Shown: positions 32,103 to 41,108, numbered from the stretch's first letter. The stretch is DNA of 64,000 nt from Nocardioides marmoribigeumensis (GCF_031458325.1 NZ_JAVDYG010000001.1:2356001-2420000), one strand, 5' to 3'. Made by a program: numbers and translations. Notes: a model not told the origin generated them from the sequence alone.

Positions 32103-33263
32103 ATGGGTGACTACGCGCTTGGCCAGGGGACCGGACCGCTTCGGGGCATCAAGGTCGTCGAGATCGCCGGCATCGGGCCCGGCCCGCACGCCGCGACGAT
32201 CCTCGCCGACCTCGGCGCGGACGTCGTCCGGGTGGAGAGGCCCGGCGGCGCCGCCTCGGCAGGCCCGCGCGGGGCCGACCTGCTCACCCGCGGGCGCCCG
32301 TCGGTGGCGATGGACCTGAAGGACCCCGAGGCCCTGCGCGCGCTCAAGGAGCTGATCGCCTCGGCCGACGTGCTCATCGAGGGCATGCGGCCGGGCGTGA
32401 CCGAGCGGCTCGGGATCGGCCCCCACGACTGCCTCGCGCTCAACCCCGCCCTGGTCTACGGGCGCATGACCGGTTGGGGCCAGACCGGCCCGCTGGCCCA
32501 CACCGCCGGCCACGACATGAACTACATCGCGATCGCCGGGGTGCTGCACGGCCTCGGCCAGGACCCCGGCCGGCCGCACTTCCCGAGCAACGTCGTCGGC
32601 GACTTCGGCGGCGGCTCGGCCTACCTGGTCATCGGCGTGCTGGCCGCTCTGCTCGAGGCGCGGGTCTCCGGCCAGGGCCAGGTCGTCGACGCCGCGATCG
32701 TCGACGGCGCCGCGCACCTCAACCTCATGTGGGCCGCGATCCTCGCCGGTGGCTGGGCGCAGGAGAAGCGCGCGGCCAACCTGCTCGACGGGGGCATCCC
32801 CTACTACGACGTCTACGAGACCTCCGACGGCAAGCACATGAGCGTCGGCGCGCTCGAGCCGCAGTTCTACGCCGAGATGGTCCGGCTGCTCGGGATCGAG
32901 GACACCGCCCCGGACCGCAACGACTTCGCCTCGCTCGGCGAGCTGCGCACGGTGCTCACCGAGACCTTCCGGTCGCGCACCCAGGCGGAGTGGGCCGAGG
33001 TCTTCGACGGCACCGACGCCTGCGTCGCGCCGATCCTCCCGCTCACCGAGGCAGCCCAGCACCCCCACATGGCCGCCCGCGAGGTGTACGTCGAGCGCGA
33101 CGGCCTGCTCCAGCCCGCCCCCGCTCCGCGGTTCTCGCGGACCGAGGCCACCCTGACCACCGGCCCCTCCGTGCCGGGGGGCGGCACCCGCGACGTCCTC
33201 GAGGCGTGGGGCGTGTCCGACGTGGACGGGCTGCTGGGCTCCGGGGCCGCCGTCCAGGCCTAG
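32103..33263 (+). CDS. CaiB/BaiF CoA transferase family, alpha-methylacyl-CoA racemase type
   Basis: A 386-residue family III CoA-transferase fold protein closest in pattern to alpha-methylacyl-CoA racemase. It starts LRGIKVVEIAGIGPGPHAATILADLGADVVRVERP and has AGHDMNYIAIAG with the catalytic His, FPSNVVGDFGGGS with the catalytic Asp, and GGIPYYDVYETSDGKHMSVGALEPQFY. It inverts the 2-methyl centre of branched acyl-CoAs so that only the (S)-form enters beta-oxidation. The ATG at 32103 is 6 bp from an element also found upstream of fadA, suggesting joint control with beta-oxidation. Divergent from the DUF2975 gene. Confidence 0.88.
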   Translation: MGDYALGQGTGPLRGIKVVEIAGIGPGPHAATILADLGADVVRVERPGGAASAGPRGADLLTRGRPSVAMDLKDPEALRALKELIASADVLIEGMRPGVTERLGIGPHDCLALNPALVYGRMTGWGQTGPLAHTAGHDMNYIAIAGVLHGLGQDPGRPHFPSNVVGDFGGGSAYLVIGVLAALLEARVSGQGQVVDAAIVDGAAHLNLMWAAILAGGWAQEKRAANLLDGGIPYYDVYETSDGKHMSVGALEPQFYAEMVRLLGIEDTAPDRNDFASLGELRTVLTETFRSRTQAEWAEVFDGTDACVAPILPLTEAAQHPHMAAREVYVERDGLLQPAPAPRFSRTEATLTTGPSVPGGGTRDVLEAWGVSDVDGLLGSGAAVQA

Positions 33264-33272
33264 TGTGGAGGT

Positions 33273-33761
33273 GTGGGTGGACGTCCGTGGCCCGCACGGC
33301 TGCTGGCCCTGAGCATGCTCCTGTGGGGGGTCGCCGCGATCGGTGGCTCCGTCGGGATCCTCGGCGCGCCCGACGGCTCGGCGATGAGCTGGGACACCGC
33401 CTGGCTGGTCCACACGCCGTTCTCCGACTGGCTGGTCCCTGGCCTGCTGCTCCTCGGCGTGGGGCTGGTCAGCCTGGTTGCCGGGGCACTGCTGGTGCGC
33501 GACCTGGTCCGTCGTACCTCCCGGGCGTGGGTGGGCACCGCCCTCCTGCTCGTCGCGCTGGTGCACGTCGCCTGGATCGCCGGCGAGGTCGCGCTGCTCT
33601 GGGGGCCGGTGAGCGGCACCGACGCGACCACCCGACGGTTCTTCCTCGTGTTCTGGGCGGTCTACGTCCCCTGGGCCCTGCTCGACCTCGCCCTCGCCGC
33701 CGTATGGCGGGGCCGCGGGGTGCGACGCCCGTCACACGCCCCTGCGCGGCCGGGCCATTGA
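33273..33761 (+). CDS. Four-span membrane protein of unknown function
   Basis: A 162-residue hydrophobic protein with four clear spans (LLALSMLLWGVAAIGGSVGI; LVPGLLLLGVGLVSLVAGALL; GTALLLVALVHVAWIAGEVALLW; FFLVFWAVYVPWALLDLALAAV). I do not recognise a named family. The GTG at 33273 follows GGAGG closely (3-nt spacing, short). It starts 9 bp after the racemase stop, so the two may be co-transcribed. Confidence 0.68.
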   Translation: MGGRPWPARLLALSMLLWGVAAIGGSVGILGAPDGSAMSWDTAWLVHTPFSDWLVPGLLLLGVGLVSLVAGALLVRDLVRRTSRAWVGTALLLVALVHVAWIAGEVALLWGPVSGTDATTRRFFLVFWAVYVPWALLDLALAAVWRGRGVRRPSHAPARPGH

Positions 33762-33763
33762 CG

Positions 33764-33789
33764 ACCGTGACAGTAAGAGTGTCACAATC
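33764..33789. promoter_or_regulatory. Copy B of the shared 26-bp regulatory element (before fadA)
   Basis: ACCGTGACAGT-N5-TGTCA-N-AATC, with perfect half sites GTGACA/TGTCAC (33767-33772/33780-33785). Preceded by TTGACG (33758-33763), a -35-like hexamer. Lies about 60 bp before the fadA ATG. Confidence 0.72.
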
Positions 33790-33851
33790 AGACGATGTCA
33801 TCTGCGCGCCCGGTTCCTGGGCGCGGACGCTCGCTCGAAAGTTGGGACTCC

Positions 33852-35069
33852 ATGGCTGACTCGCCACAGGCGTACGTGTACGACGCGATCCGGACCCCGC
33901 GGGGGAAGGGCAAGAAGGACGGCTCCCTCCACGAGGTGAAGCCCATCGACCTGGTGACCACGCTGCTGGACGAGGTCCGCACGCGTCACGAGGGCTTCGA
34001 CCCGTCCCGCGTCGACGACGTCGTCCTGGGTGTGGTCTCCCCGATCGGCGACCAGGGTGGCGACATCGCCAAGACCGCGGCGCTGGCCGCGGGCTACCCC
34101 GACACCGTCGCCGGCGTGCAGCTCAACCGCTTCTGCGCCTCCGGCCTCGAGGCCGTCAACCAGGCCGCCGGCCGCATCCGCTCCGGCTGGGAGGACCTGA
34201 TCCTGGCCGGTGGCGTGGAGTCGATGAGCCGCGTGCCGATGGGCTCCGACGGCGGCTCGTGGGCCTCCGACCCGGCCACCGCGTTCTCCACCGCGTTCGT
34301 GCCCCAGGGCATCGGCGCCGACCTGATCGCCACGATCGAGGGCTGGGACCGCGAGGACGTCGACGGCTTCGCCGCCGAGTCGCAGGCGCGTGCCGCCAAG
34401 GCGCAGGCCAACGGCTACTTCGACCGCTCGGTCGTCCCGGTCAAGGACCAGAACGGCCTCATGGTGCTGGAGAAGGACGAGTTCATCCGCCCCGGCACGA
34501 CCGTCGAGAGCCTCGCGGGCCTCAAGCCGAGCTTCCAGTTCCACGGCGACCTCGGCTTCGACTCCGTCGCGCTGGAGAAGTACCACTGGCTCGAGGGCAT
34601 CGACCACGTGCACCACGCGGGCAACTCCTCGGGCATCGTCGACGGCGCCGCGATCGTCGCGATCGGCAACGAGCAGGTCGGCAAGGACCTCGGCCTCACC
34701 CCGCGGGCCCGCATCGTCGCGGCCGCCGTCTCCGGCGCCGACCCGACGATCATGCTCACCGGCCCGGCTCCCGCGAGCCGCAAGGCACTGGCCAAGGCCG
34801 GCATGACGGTGGACGACATCGACCTGTTCGAGATCAACGAGGCGTTCGCCGCCGTCGCGATGCGCTTCATGCGCGACCTCGACCTGGACCACGACAAGGT
34901 CAACGTCAACGGCGGCGCCATCGCGATGGGCCACCCGCTCGGTGCGACCGGCGCGATGATCCTCGGCACCCTGATCGACGAGCTCGAGCGCCGCGACCTG
35001 CAGCGCGGCCTGGCCACGCTCTGCGTCGGTGGCGGCATGGGCATCGCCACGATCGTCGAGCGCGTCTGA
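33852..35069 (+). CDS. fadA: Acetyl-CoA C-acetyltransferase / 3-ketoacyl-CoA thiolase
   Basis: A 405-residue thiolase catalysing the last beta-oxidation step. Active-site residues are visible: nucleophile C95 in [13 protein letters not shown]361 in GHPLGATGA, and C391 in CVGGGMG. Length and N-terminus ([19 protein letters not shown]) match FadA of actinobacterial fadAB operons. The ATG at 33852 is preferred over 33795, which would add a Pro/Arg-rich leader absent in the family and overlap the operator region. fadB follows after 51 bp. The upstream element at 33764-33789 probably regulates the pair. Confidence 0.93.
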   Translation: MADSPQAYVYDAIRTPRGKGKKDGSLHEVKPIDLVTTLLDEVRTRHEGFDPSRVDDVVLGVVSPIGDQGGDIAKTAALAAGYPDTVAGVQLNRFCASGLEAVNQAAGRIRSGWEDLILAGGVESMSRVPMGSDGGSWASDPATAFSTAFVPQGIGADLIATIEGWDREDVDGFAAESQARAAKAQANGYFDRSVVPVKDQNGLMVLEKDEFIRPGTTVESLAGLKPSFQFHGDLGFDSVALEKYHWLEGIDHVHHAGNSSGIVDGAAIVAIGNEQVGKDLGLTPRARIVAAAVSGADPTIMLTGPAPASRKALAKAGMTVDDIDLFEINEAFAAVAMRFMRDLDLDHDKVNVNGGAIAMGHPLGATGAMILGTLIDELERRDLQRGLATLCVGGGMGIATIVERV

Positions 35070-35120
35070 CGCCCCGCCCGCCCTCACTGACTCTCGAACC
35101 ACAGAACGGATCTCTCACGC

Positions 35121-37307
35121 ATGACTGACACCAGCGCGGTGCGCTACGAGCGGGACAACGACGGCATCGTCACCCTGACGATGGACGACCCGTCCGCCTC
35201 GGCCAACACCATGAACGAGGCCTACAAGGATGCCATGAAGGCGGCCGTGGACCGCCTGCACGACGAGAAGGACGACATCACCGGTGTCGTCCTCACCTCG
35301 GCCAAGAAGACCTTCTTCGCCGGCGGCAACCTCAACATGCTGCAGCAGGCCACGAAGGCCGACGCCCAGCGCATGTTCGAGGAGAGCATGGGCATCAAGG
35401 CCGACCTGCGTCGCCTGGAGACCCTCGGCAAGCCCGTCGTCGCCGCGATCAACGGCGCTGCCCTCGGCGGTGGCCTCGAGATCGCGCTGGCCACGCACCA
35501 CCGCATCGCGGCCGAGGGTCGCTACGAGATCGGCCTGCCCGAGGTCACCCTCGGCCTGCTGCCCGGTGGCGGCGGCGTCGCCCGCACCGTGCGCATGCTC
35601 GGCCTGCAGACCGCGCTGACCGAGGTGCTCCTCCAGGGCCAGCGCTACAAGCCCGAGCAGGCACGCGAGAAGGGCCTCATCGACGAGATCGTCCCGGCCG
35701 ACCAGCTGGTCGACGCGGCCAAGAAGTGGATCGCCTCGGTCAAGGACGACGAGACCGCGGCGCAGCAGCCGTGGGACCGCAAGGGCTACAAGATGCCCGG
35801 CGGCACCCCGTCCCACCCGGCGCTCGCGCAGATGCTCCCGGTCTTCCCGGCCACGCTGCGCAAGACGCTCAAGGGCGCGGACTACCCCGCCCCCCGCGCG
35901 ATCATGTCGGCCGCCGTCGAGGGCGCCCAGCTCGACTTCGCGGGCGCGGAGCGCGTCGAGGCGCGCTACTTCGTCGAGCTCGCCACGGGCCAGAACGCCA
36001 AGAACATGATCCAGGCGTTCTTCTTCGACCTGCAGGCGATCAACTCCGGCAAGCTGCGTCCGCAGGGCCACGACCAGTACGTCGCCAAGAAGGTCGTCGT
36101 CCTCGGCGCCGGCATGATGGGCGCGGGCATCGCCTACGTCTGCGCCAAGGCCGGCATGGAGGTCGTCCTCAAGGACGTCTCGCTCGAGGCCGCCGAGCGC
36201 GGCAAGTCGTACTCCCAGAAGATCAACGAGAAGGCCGTCTCGCGCGGCAAGCTCACCCAGGAGAAGTCCGACGAGCTGCTCGGCCGGATCACCCCGACCG
36301 ACGACCCGCAGGCCGCGGCCGGTGCCGACCTGGTGATCGAGGCCGTCTTCGAGGACCCGTCGCTCAAGGCCAAGGTGTTCGCCGAGATCCTCCCGGTGAT
36401 CAACTCCGACGCGCTGCTGTGCTCCAACACCTCGACGCTGCCGATCACCGAGCTCGCCGACGGCGTCGACCGTCCCGACGACTTCATCGGCCTGCACTTC
36501 TTCTCCCCGGTCGACAAGATGCCGCTGGTCGAGATCATCCGCGGCGAGAAGACCTCCGACGCCGCCACGGCGAAGGCGATCGACGTCGTCCAGCAGATCC
36601 GCAAGACCCCGATCGTGGTCAACGACAGCCGCGGCTTCTACACCTCCCGCGTCATCGGCACCCAGATCAACGAGGGCCTGGCGATGCTCGGCGAGGGCGT
36701 GCGCCCGATGACCGTCGAGCGTGCGGCGCTGCAGGCCGGCTACCCGGTCGGTCCGCTGCAGATCACCGACGAGCTCAACATGGAGCTCATGGTCAAGATC
36801 CGCAACGCCACCAAGGCTGCGGTCGAGCGCGACGGCGGCACCTACACGCCGCACCCGGCCGAGAAGGTCATCGACGCGATGATCGAGGCGGGCCGCCCGA
36901 GCAAGCTCAAGGGTGCCGGCTTCTACGAGTACGACGAGTCGGGCAAGCGCGGCAAGCTGTGGACCGGCCTGTCCGAGCTCTTCACGCCGGCCGACGAGCA
37001 GCCCGACATCCAGGACTGCAAGGACCGGATGCTGTTCATCGAGTCGATCGAGACGGTCCGCTGCTTCGACGAGGGCGTGCTCAACTCGACCGCCGAGGCC
37101 AACATCGGCTCGATCTTCGGCATCGGCTTCCCGGCCAACACCGGCGGCGCGGCGCAGTTCATCAACGGCTACGAAGGCCCCGCCGGCACCGGCACCGCGG
37201 CGTTCGTCGCCCGGGCCCGCGAGCTCGCCGCGGCGTACGGCGAGCGCTTCGAGCCCCCGGCCAGCCTGGTCGAGAAGGCCGAGAAGAACGAGCCGTTCAC
37301 GGTCTGA
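35121..37307 (+). CDS. fadB: Fatty-acid oxidation multifunctional alpha subunit
   Basis: A 728-residue two-domain enzyme, enoyl-CoA hydratase plus 3-hydroxyacyl-CoA dehydrogenase. The hydratase domain (1-220) has the oxyanion loop FFAGGNLNML, GAALGGGLEIALA and GLPEVTLGLLPGGGG with the two catalytic Glu positions. The dehydrogenase domain has VVVLGAGMMGAGIAYVCAKAG near residue 325, NTSTLPITELA, and HFFSPVDKMPLVEII with the catalytic His. Two C-terminal domains follow (DSRGFYTSR; FIESIETVRCFDEG). It forms the trifunctional complex with FadA, encoded just upstream. A double palindrome lies 11 bp after the stop. Confidence 0.94.
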   Translation: MTDTSAVRYERDNDGIVTLTMDDPSASANTMNEAYKDAMKAAVDRLHDEKDDITGVVLTSAKKTFFAGGNLNMLQQATKADAQRMFEESMGIKADLRRLETLGKPVVAAINGAALGGGLEIALATHHRIAAEGRYEIGLPEVTLGLLPGGGGVARTVRMLGLQTALTEVLLQGQRYKPEQAREKGLIDEIVPADQLVDAAKKWIASVKDDETAAQQPWDRKGYKMPGGTPSHPALAQMLPVFPATLRKTLKGADYPAPRAIMSAAVEGAQLDFAGAERVEARYFVELATGQNAKNMIQAFFFDLQAINSGKLRPQGHDQYVAKKVVVLGAGMMGAGIAYVCAKAGMEVVLKDVSLEAAERGKSYSQKINEKAVSRGKLTQEKSDELLGRITPTDDPQAAAGADLVIEAVFEDPSLKAKVFAEILPVINSDALLCSNTSTLPITELADGVDRPDDFIGLHFFSPVDKMPLVEIIRGEKTSDAATAKAIDVVQQIRKTPIVVNDSRGFYTSRVIGTQINEGLAMLGEGVRPMTVERAALQAGYPVGPLQITDELNMELMVKIRNATKAAVERDGGTYTPHPAEKVIDAMIEAGRPSKLKGAGFYEYDESGKRGKLWTGLSELFTPADEQPDIQDCKDRMLFIESIETVRCFDEGVLNSTAEANIGSIFGIGFPANTGGAAQFINGYEGPAGTGTAAFVARARELAAAYGERFEPPASLVEKAEKNEPFTV

Positions 37308-37317
37308 TCGCTGGGGT

Positions 37318-37383
37318 CCAGTTTCACTAGGGCCCTAGTGAAACTGGCACTCCCCGAGCGAAACTTCGCTCGGGGAGTGCCAG
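37318..37383. repeat. Composite double palindrome after fadB (terminator-like)
   Basis: Two perfect palindromes share four bases (CTGG). The first, 37318-37347, is a 30-bp uninterrupted palindrome centred on GGGCCC with half site CCAGTTTCACTAGGG. The second, 37344-37383, has a 19-bp stem (core GGCACTCCCCGAGCGAA) and a 2-nt loop. Only the second is loop-shaped like a normal terminator; the first is loopless and better suited to cruciform or protein binding. Either can end fadAB transcription. Confidence 0.7.
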
Positions 37384-37486
37384 TCCTCCCGCAGGTACGA
37401 CGGCCGGCGGGCGGGGCGTCCTCCGTCGGGGTGGTCTTTGCCCAAACCGGGCAACTCGTCGCCCGCCGTTTGTCAGACTCGTTGAC

Positions 37487-38233
37487 ATGTCCGTCGCGCC
37501 CGAAGACGCTGCCGTCATGACCTCGTCCGGCACGGCCGTCGTCGACGTCCACCAGCTCCGGGTGCGCTTCGGCGAGGTGGAGGCCGTGCGGGGGATCAGC
37601 TTCGGCGTCGAGCCCGGGGCCGCGACCGCGCTGCTCGGCCGCAACGGCGCCGGCAAGTCCACGACCATGCGCGTGCTGGCCGGGGTCATCCCGCCCACCG
37701 AGGGCGAGGTCCGGGTCCACGGCCACGACCTGCGGCGGGACACGATCGCGGTCAAGCGGCTGACCGGCTACTGCCCCGACGTGGGCGGGCTCGTGCCTCG
37801 CGCGACGCCCTGGGAGCACCTCCAGCTCGCGGCCCGGCTCCGCCGCCTCGAGGGCTGGGAGGACCGCGCCCGGCGCCTGCTCGAGCGCTTCGACCTCGGC
37901 GCCGCCTCGCACCGCGTCACCGCCGGGTTCAGCCACGGCATGGGCCGCCGCATGTCGGTGATCCTCGCGTCGTTCCACGAGCCCGAGGTCCTGCTCCTCG
38001 ACGAGCCGTTCGACGGCGTCGACCCCCTCGGGGTGGAGGCCACGATGGAGGTCATCGCCGACGCGCGCGCCCGCGGCGCGGCCGTCCTGGTCTCCACCCA
38101 CCTACGCGAGCTGGCCGTCGACGCGTGCCAGGAGGCGCTGGTGCTCCGCGGCGGCTCGGCGGTCGCCCAGATGCCCGCTTCGGAGATGACCGGGGAGGCA
38201 GGTGCGGATGCCTACCGGGCGCTCCTCGACTGA
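37487..38233 (+). CDS. ABC transporter ATP-binding protein
   Basis: A 248-residue ABC ATPase. Walker A is LLGRNGAGKSTT, Walker B is EVLLLDEPFDGVDPLG, and the H-loop is VLVSTHL. The signature loop reads FSHGMGRRMS, which differs from the usual LSGGQ and retains only the general pattern. The domain resembles Nat/CcmA-type exporters that pair with large permeases, and a permease gene overlaps it downstream by 32 bp. The ATG at 37487 gives MSVAPEDAAVMTSSG; a second ATG at residue 11 is possible. Cargo unknown. Confidence 0.87.
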   Translation: MSVAPEDAAVMTSSGTAVVDVHQLRVRFGEVEAVRGISFGVEPGAATALLGRNGAGKSTTMRVLAGVIPPTEGEVRVHGHDLRRDTIAVKRLTGYCPDVGGLVPRATPWEHLQLAARLRRLEGWEDRARRLLERFDLGAASHRVTAGFSHGMGRRMSVILASFHEPEVLLLDEPFDGVDPLGVEATMEVIADARARGAAVLVSTHLRELAVDACQEALVLRGGSAVAQMPASEMTGEAGADAYRALLD

Positions 38234-39794
38234 CACGGGGGCGCCCCACCTCGAGAGGCCCGCACCGGTCCGCGAGGGCCGCAAGGAGTCGGTCCTGCGC
38301 AGCCTGTCCGACACCCGGGCGCTGATCAGCTTCCGCCTGGCCGGCCTGCGCGGCCGCTCGCGCCGCGTCGCGGCGTACGGGCTCGCCCTCATGGTGCTCC
38401 TGACCCTCGCCTTCGCGGTCGCGCCCGCGTTCGTCGAGCGCAACACCGCACGCCTGACCGACGTCCTCAGCCTGCTGCCGACGGCGATGGTCGGGATCCT
38501 CGTGATCGCCCTGATCTCGGCGGCGGCCTCGGGCGGCGGCCGCGAGCTCATCCCGCGCGACCAGGGCGTCGCCTACCCCGTCACGCCCCTGACCGACCAC
38601 CTCGGCGCGCTGCTCATGGCGCCGCTCAACACGGCCTGGCTGCTGCAGGCCTGGACGCTGCTCGGCGCCACGGCGTACGTCGTCGGCCCCACCTGGTGGC
38701 TGCCGCTCGTGCAGCTCCCGGTGGTGCTGTGGCTGGTGTGCGCGACCACCATCGCCCAGGTGATCGGCTGGGGCATGGAGTGGGTGCGCCGCGGCCGCGG
38801 CGGGCCGTGGTCGATCCGTGGGATCGGGGCGGGGTTCGGGCTGGTGCTGGCCTACCTCATCGCCGCCGACCGGCTCGTGCCGCTGCTGCAGGGCAGCCCG
38901 ACCATCCAGGTGACGATCGCCTCGCTGGCGGCGGCGCGAGGGATCGACGCCAACTACGTCCGCGTGGTCGCCGAGCTCCTCGTCGTCACCGGCGTCGCCG
39001 TGGTGGCCGGCGCCTACGTCGCCGCCGCGGTCGTACGACGGCCGGCGCGCGACGAGCTGCGCGTGGAGTCCGCGTCCTACCAGCCCCGCCCGGCACCGGG
39101 CTCCGACCTGGTCGCGATGATGCGCACCGACCGGGTCGGCATCTGGCGCTCGGTGCCCCTGCGCCGCGGGCTGGCCGTGCTCGCCGTCATGCCGGGGCTG
39201 GTCGCGATCGCCGGCGGACTCGAGTGGGGGATGCTCACGATCCTGCCGGGGCTGGTCGCCTCCGGTGGCGCGCTGCTGTTCGGGGTGAACAGCTGGTGCC
39301 TCGACGGGCGCGGAGCGCTGTGGCGCGACAGCCTGCCGGCCTCGCCGCGCCTGGTGTTCACCTCCCGCGTGCTGGTGCTGCTCGAGGTCCTGCTCGCTGC
39401 GACCGCGGGGACGATCGTGCTCGCCTCGCTCCGTGCGGGCCTGCCCGACACCGCCGAGCTGGCCGCGGTCCTCGCGGGCTCGCTGGTCGTGTCGGCGCAG
39501 GTGGTCTCGGCGTCGCTGCGCTGGTCGGTGCGGCGGCCGTTCCCGGTCGACCTGCGCAGCGCGCGGGCGACCCCCGCGCCGCCGCTGGTGATGGTGGGCT
39601 ACTCCTCCCGGCTGGCGCTCAGCACGACGTTCGTGGGGCTGTTCTTCGCGGTCCTGGCCCGCACCTCGTGGGAGTGGTCCGTGCTCGCCGCGCTGCCGTT
39701 CGTGCTGCTCTCGGCCTACCGGCTGGTCCGCACCTCCAACGTCTGGGCCGACCCGGTCGAGCGCTCGCGCGTGGTGGCCACGGTCGCCTCCTGA
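38202..39794 (+). CDS. ABC transporter permease (large, multi-span)
   Basis: A 530-residue permease with about ten to twelve membrane spans, partner of the preceding ATPase. Segments include VAAYGLALMVLLTLAFAVAPA, LPTAMVGILVIALISAAASGGG and LSTTFVGLFFAVLAR. The N-terminal 45 residues are cytosolic and basic. The GTG at 38202 follows GGGGAGG closely; the ATG at 38208 gives better spacing and is an equal candidate. The 32-bp overlap with the ATPase gene indicates coupled translation. It probably exports a small molecule or lipid; cargo unknown. Confidence 0.83.
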   Translation: MRMPTGRSSTDTGAPHLERPAPVREGRKESVLRSLSDTRALISFRLAGLRGRSRRVAAYGLALMVLLTLAFAVAPAFVERNTARLTDVLSLLPTAMVGILVIALISAAASGGGRELIPRDQGVAYPVTPLTDHLGALLMAPLNTAWLLQAWTLLGATAYVVGPTWWLPLVQLPVVLWLVCATTIAQVIGWGMEWVRRGRGGPWSIRGIGAGFGLVLAYLIAADRLVPLLQGSPTIQVTIASLAAARGIDANYVRVVAELLVVTGVAVVAGAYVAAAVVRRPARDELRVESASYQPRPAPGSDLVAMMRTDRVGIWRSVPLRRGLAVLAVMPGLVAIAGGLEWGMLTILPGLVASGGALLFGVNSWCLDGRGALWRDSLPASPRLVFTSRVLVLLEVLLAATAGTIVLASLRAGLPDTAELAAVLAGSLVVSAQVVSASLRWSVRRPFPVDLRSARATPAPPLVMVGYSSRLALSTTFVGLFFAVLARTSWEWSVLAALPFVLLSAYRLVRTSNVWADPVERSRVVATVAS

Positions 39795-39801
39795 GACGCC
39801 G

Positions 39802-39838
39802 GCACCCCCCGACCCGCGGGTGCGGGCTCGAGGGGTGC
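39802..39838. terminator. Hairpin between the ABC permease and lipoprotein genes
   Basis: Stem GCACCCC/GGGGTGC with an inner GC-rich helix, between convergent stops at 39794 and 39852. Confidence 0.5.
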
Positions 39839-39851
39839 GGGTCAGGTCAGG

Positions 39852-40367
39852 TCAGGACGAGGGCTGGATGCACTTGACCAGGTCGGGGCGCAGGTCCTCC
39901 TGGATCTGCGAGGACTTGCCCTGGAACGTCAGGGACAGGATCTTCTCGACCCGGTCCTTGGTGAGGACGTCCTTGATGCACTGCTGCTGCTTGTCGCTCA
40001 TGCCCGACGCGGCCTGCGAGAACTGCTTCTCGATCAGGCCCTCGGCGTCGACGCAGCCGGTGAAGGAGGCGGCCATGGCGTCCGCATCGTCCTTCTTGAG
40101 CTTGACGTCGGTGAGCTTGTCGTCGACCTTGAGGTCCTTGTCGAGCAGGCCGTACTTCTTGAGCTGGTCGACGCCGATCTTGTCCACGATGTTGTCGGCC
40201 AGGCAGCCGGCCTGCCTGCCGGTGAGGTCGGCGCCCGCGACCTGCTCCTTGAGGATGCTCGCCTTGATGTTCTTGGCCGCGGTCTCGTCGTCGTTGGTGC
40301 CGCACCCGGCGAGGAGGCCGGAGGTGGCCACGAGGACCACGACGGGGATGGCGTGCATGAGCTTCAC
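39852..40367 (-). CDS. Lipoprotein, tandem paralogue 1
   Basis: A 171-residue lipoprotein with a type II signal peptide (MHAIPVVVLVATSGLLAGCG; lipobox LLAGC). The mature part is helical with conserved cysteines: QAGCLADNIVDKIGVDQL, SFTGCVDAEGLIEKQF, QQCIKDVL and VKCIQP. Each Cys is placed at the start or end of a helix. The same framework occurs in the next gene upstream, so they are paralogues. The GTG at 40367 is used; an ATG at 40358 would also give a good signal peptide. I recognise no named family; a wall or periplasmic sensor/chaperone role is possible. Confidence 0.75.
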   Translation of the reverse strand: MKLMHAIPVVVLVATSGLLAGCGTNDDETAAKNIKASILKEQVAGADLTGRQAGCLADNIVDKIGVDQLKKYGLLDKDLKVDDKLTDVKLKKDDADAMAASFTGCVDAEGLIEKQFSQAASGMSDKQQQCIKDVLTKDRVEKILSLTFQGKSSQIQEDLRPDLVKCIQPSS

Positions 40368-40463
40368 GGGGATGGGGTCCTCCCTGTCGGTCCGCGTCGG
40401 GGCTCGACGCGGGCGTGCCAGGGGCTGGCCCCCCGGATCAGGGCCACGATACGCAGGTGACCG

Positions 40464-40499
40464 GGCGGCCGGCCCGCGCGGCACGGGGCCGCCGGCCCT
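40464..40499 (-). terminator. GC-rich imperfect hairpin between the lipoprotein genes
   Basis: GGCCGGCCC pairs imperfectly with GGGGCCGCCGGCC directly at the stop of the upstream lipoprotein gene. It may terminate it and give the two paralogues separate expression. Confidence 0.4.
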
Positions 40500-41035
40500 C
40501 AGCCGCGGCAGGCGCCGAGCTGCTCGACGAGACGGGTGTAGGCGGTCGCCCCGGTCTTCTGGAAGCTCTGGGCCAGGATGTCGCGGACCACGTCGGCCGT
40601 GACGGCGTCCCGGACGCACGCGGTGATCTTCGCCCGTCTCGCCGCCCTGCTCTTGCCGGCGGGGGCGAGCCGCGCGACGAGCCGGTCCTCGACGATCCTC
40701 TCCGCGTCGGAGCACTCGAGGTAGACCCCGGCCAGGGCGTCGGCGTCCTTCGCCGACAGCGGCACCTCGCTGAGCCGCTTCTGCACGTCGAGCCGGTCGT
40801 CGAGGATCTGGTAGTCCTGCAGCCTGTCCACGGTGATCGCGTCGACCGCTCCGCGCGCGATGCACGTGGACTGCTCGTCGCTGATCGCGGTGTCGCTCAC
40901 CATCGAGTTGTTGGCCACGATCTGGGACTTGAGTGCGGCGACCGCCTGCGCCTCGTCGTCGGACCCGCACGACGACAGGCCCGCGGCCGCGACCACCACC
41001 GTCGCGACGACGTGCGCGGCTCGTCCAGATCGCAT
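40499..41035 (-). CDS. Lipoprotein, tandem paralogue 2
   Basis: A 178-residue lipoprotein: signal MRSGRAAHVVATVVVAAAGLSSC with lipobox LSSC. The mature domain repeats the layout of paralogue 1: a short Asp/Glu-rich start, then STCIARGAVDAITVDRLQDYQILDD, VYLECSDAERIVEDRLV, ITACVRDAVTADVVRDIL and a terminal LGACRG. The spacing of the four mature cysteines is the same in both proteins, pointing to two conserved disulfides. The ATG at 41035 has GGGAGA upstream. Function unknown. Confidence 0.75.
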   Translation of the reverse strand: MRSGRAAHVVATVVVAAAGLSSCGSDDEAQAVAALKSQIVANNSMVSDTAISDEQSTCIARGAVDAITVDRLQDYQILDDRLDVQKRLSEVPLSAKDADALAGVYLECSDAERIVEDRLVARLAPAGKSRAARRAKITACVRDAVTADVVRDILAQSFQKTGATAYTRLVEQLGACRG

Positions 41036-41108
41036 GCGTCTCCCTCGGGTCCGTCCAGCAGCCGGTGGGTCCCGGCGAGCATAGTGGCGCCGACTAGCCT
41101 CAGGGCTC

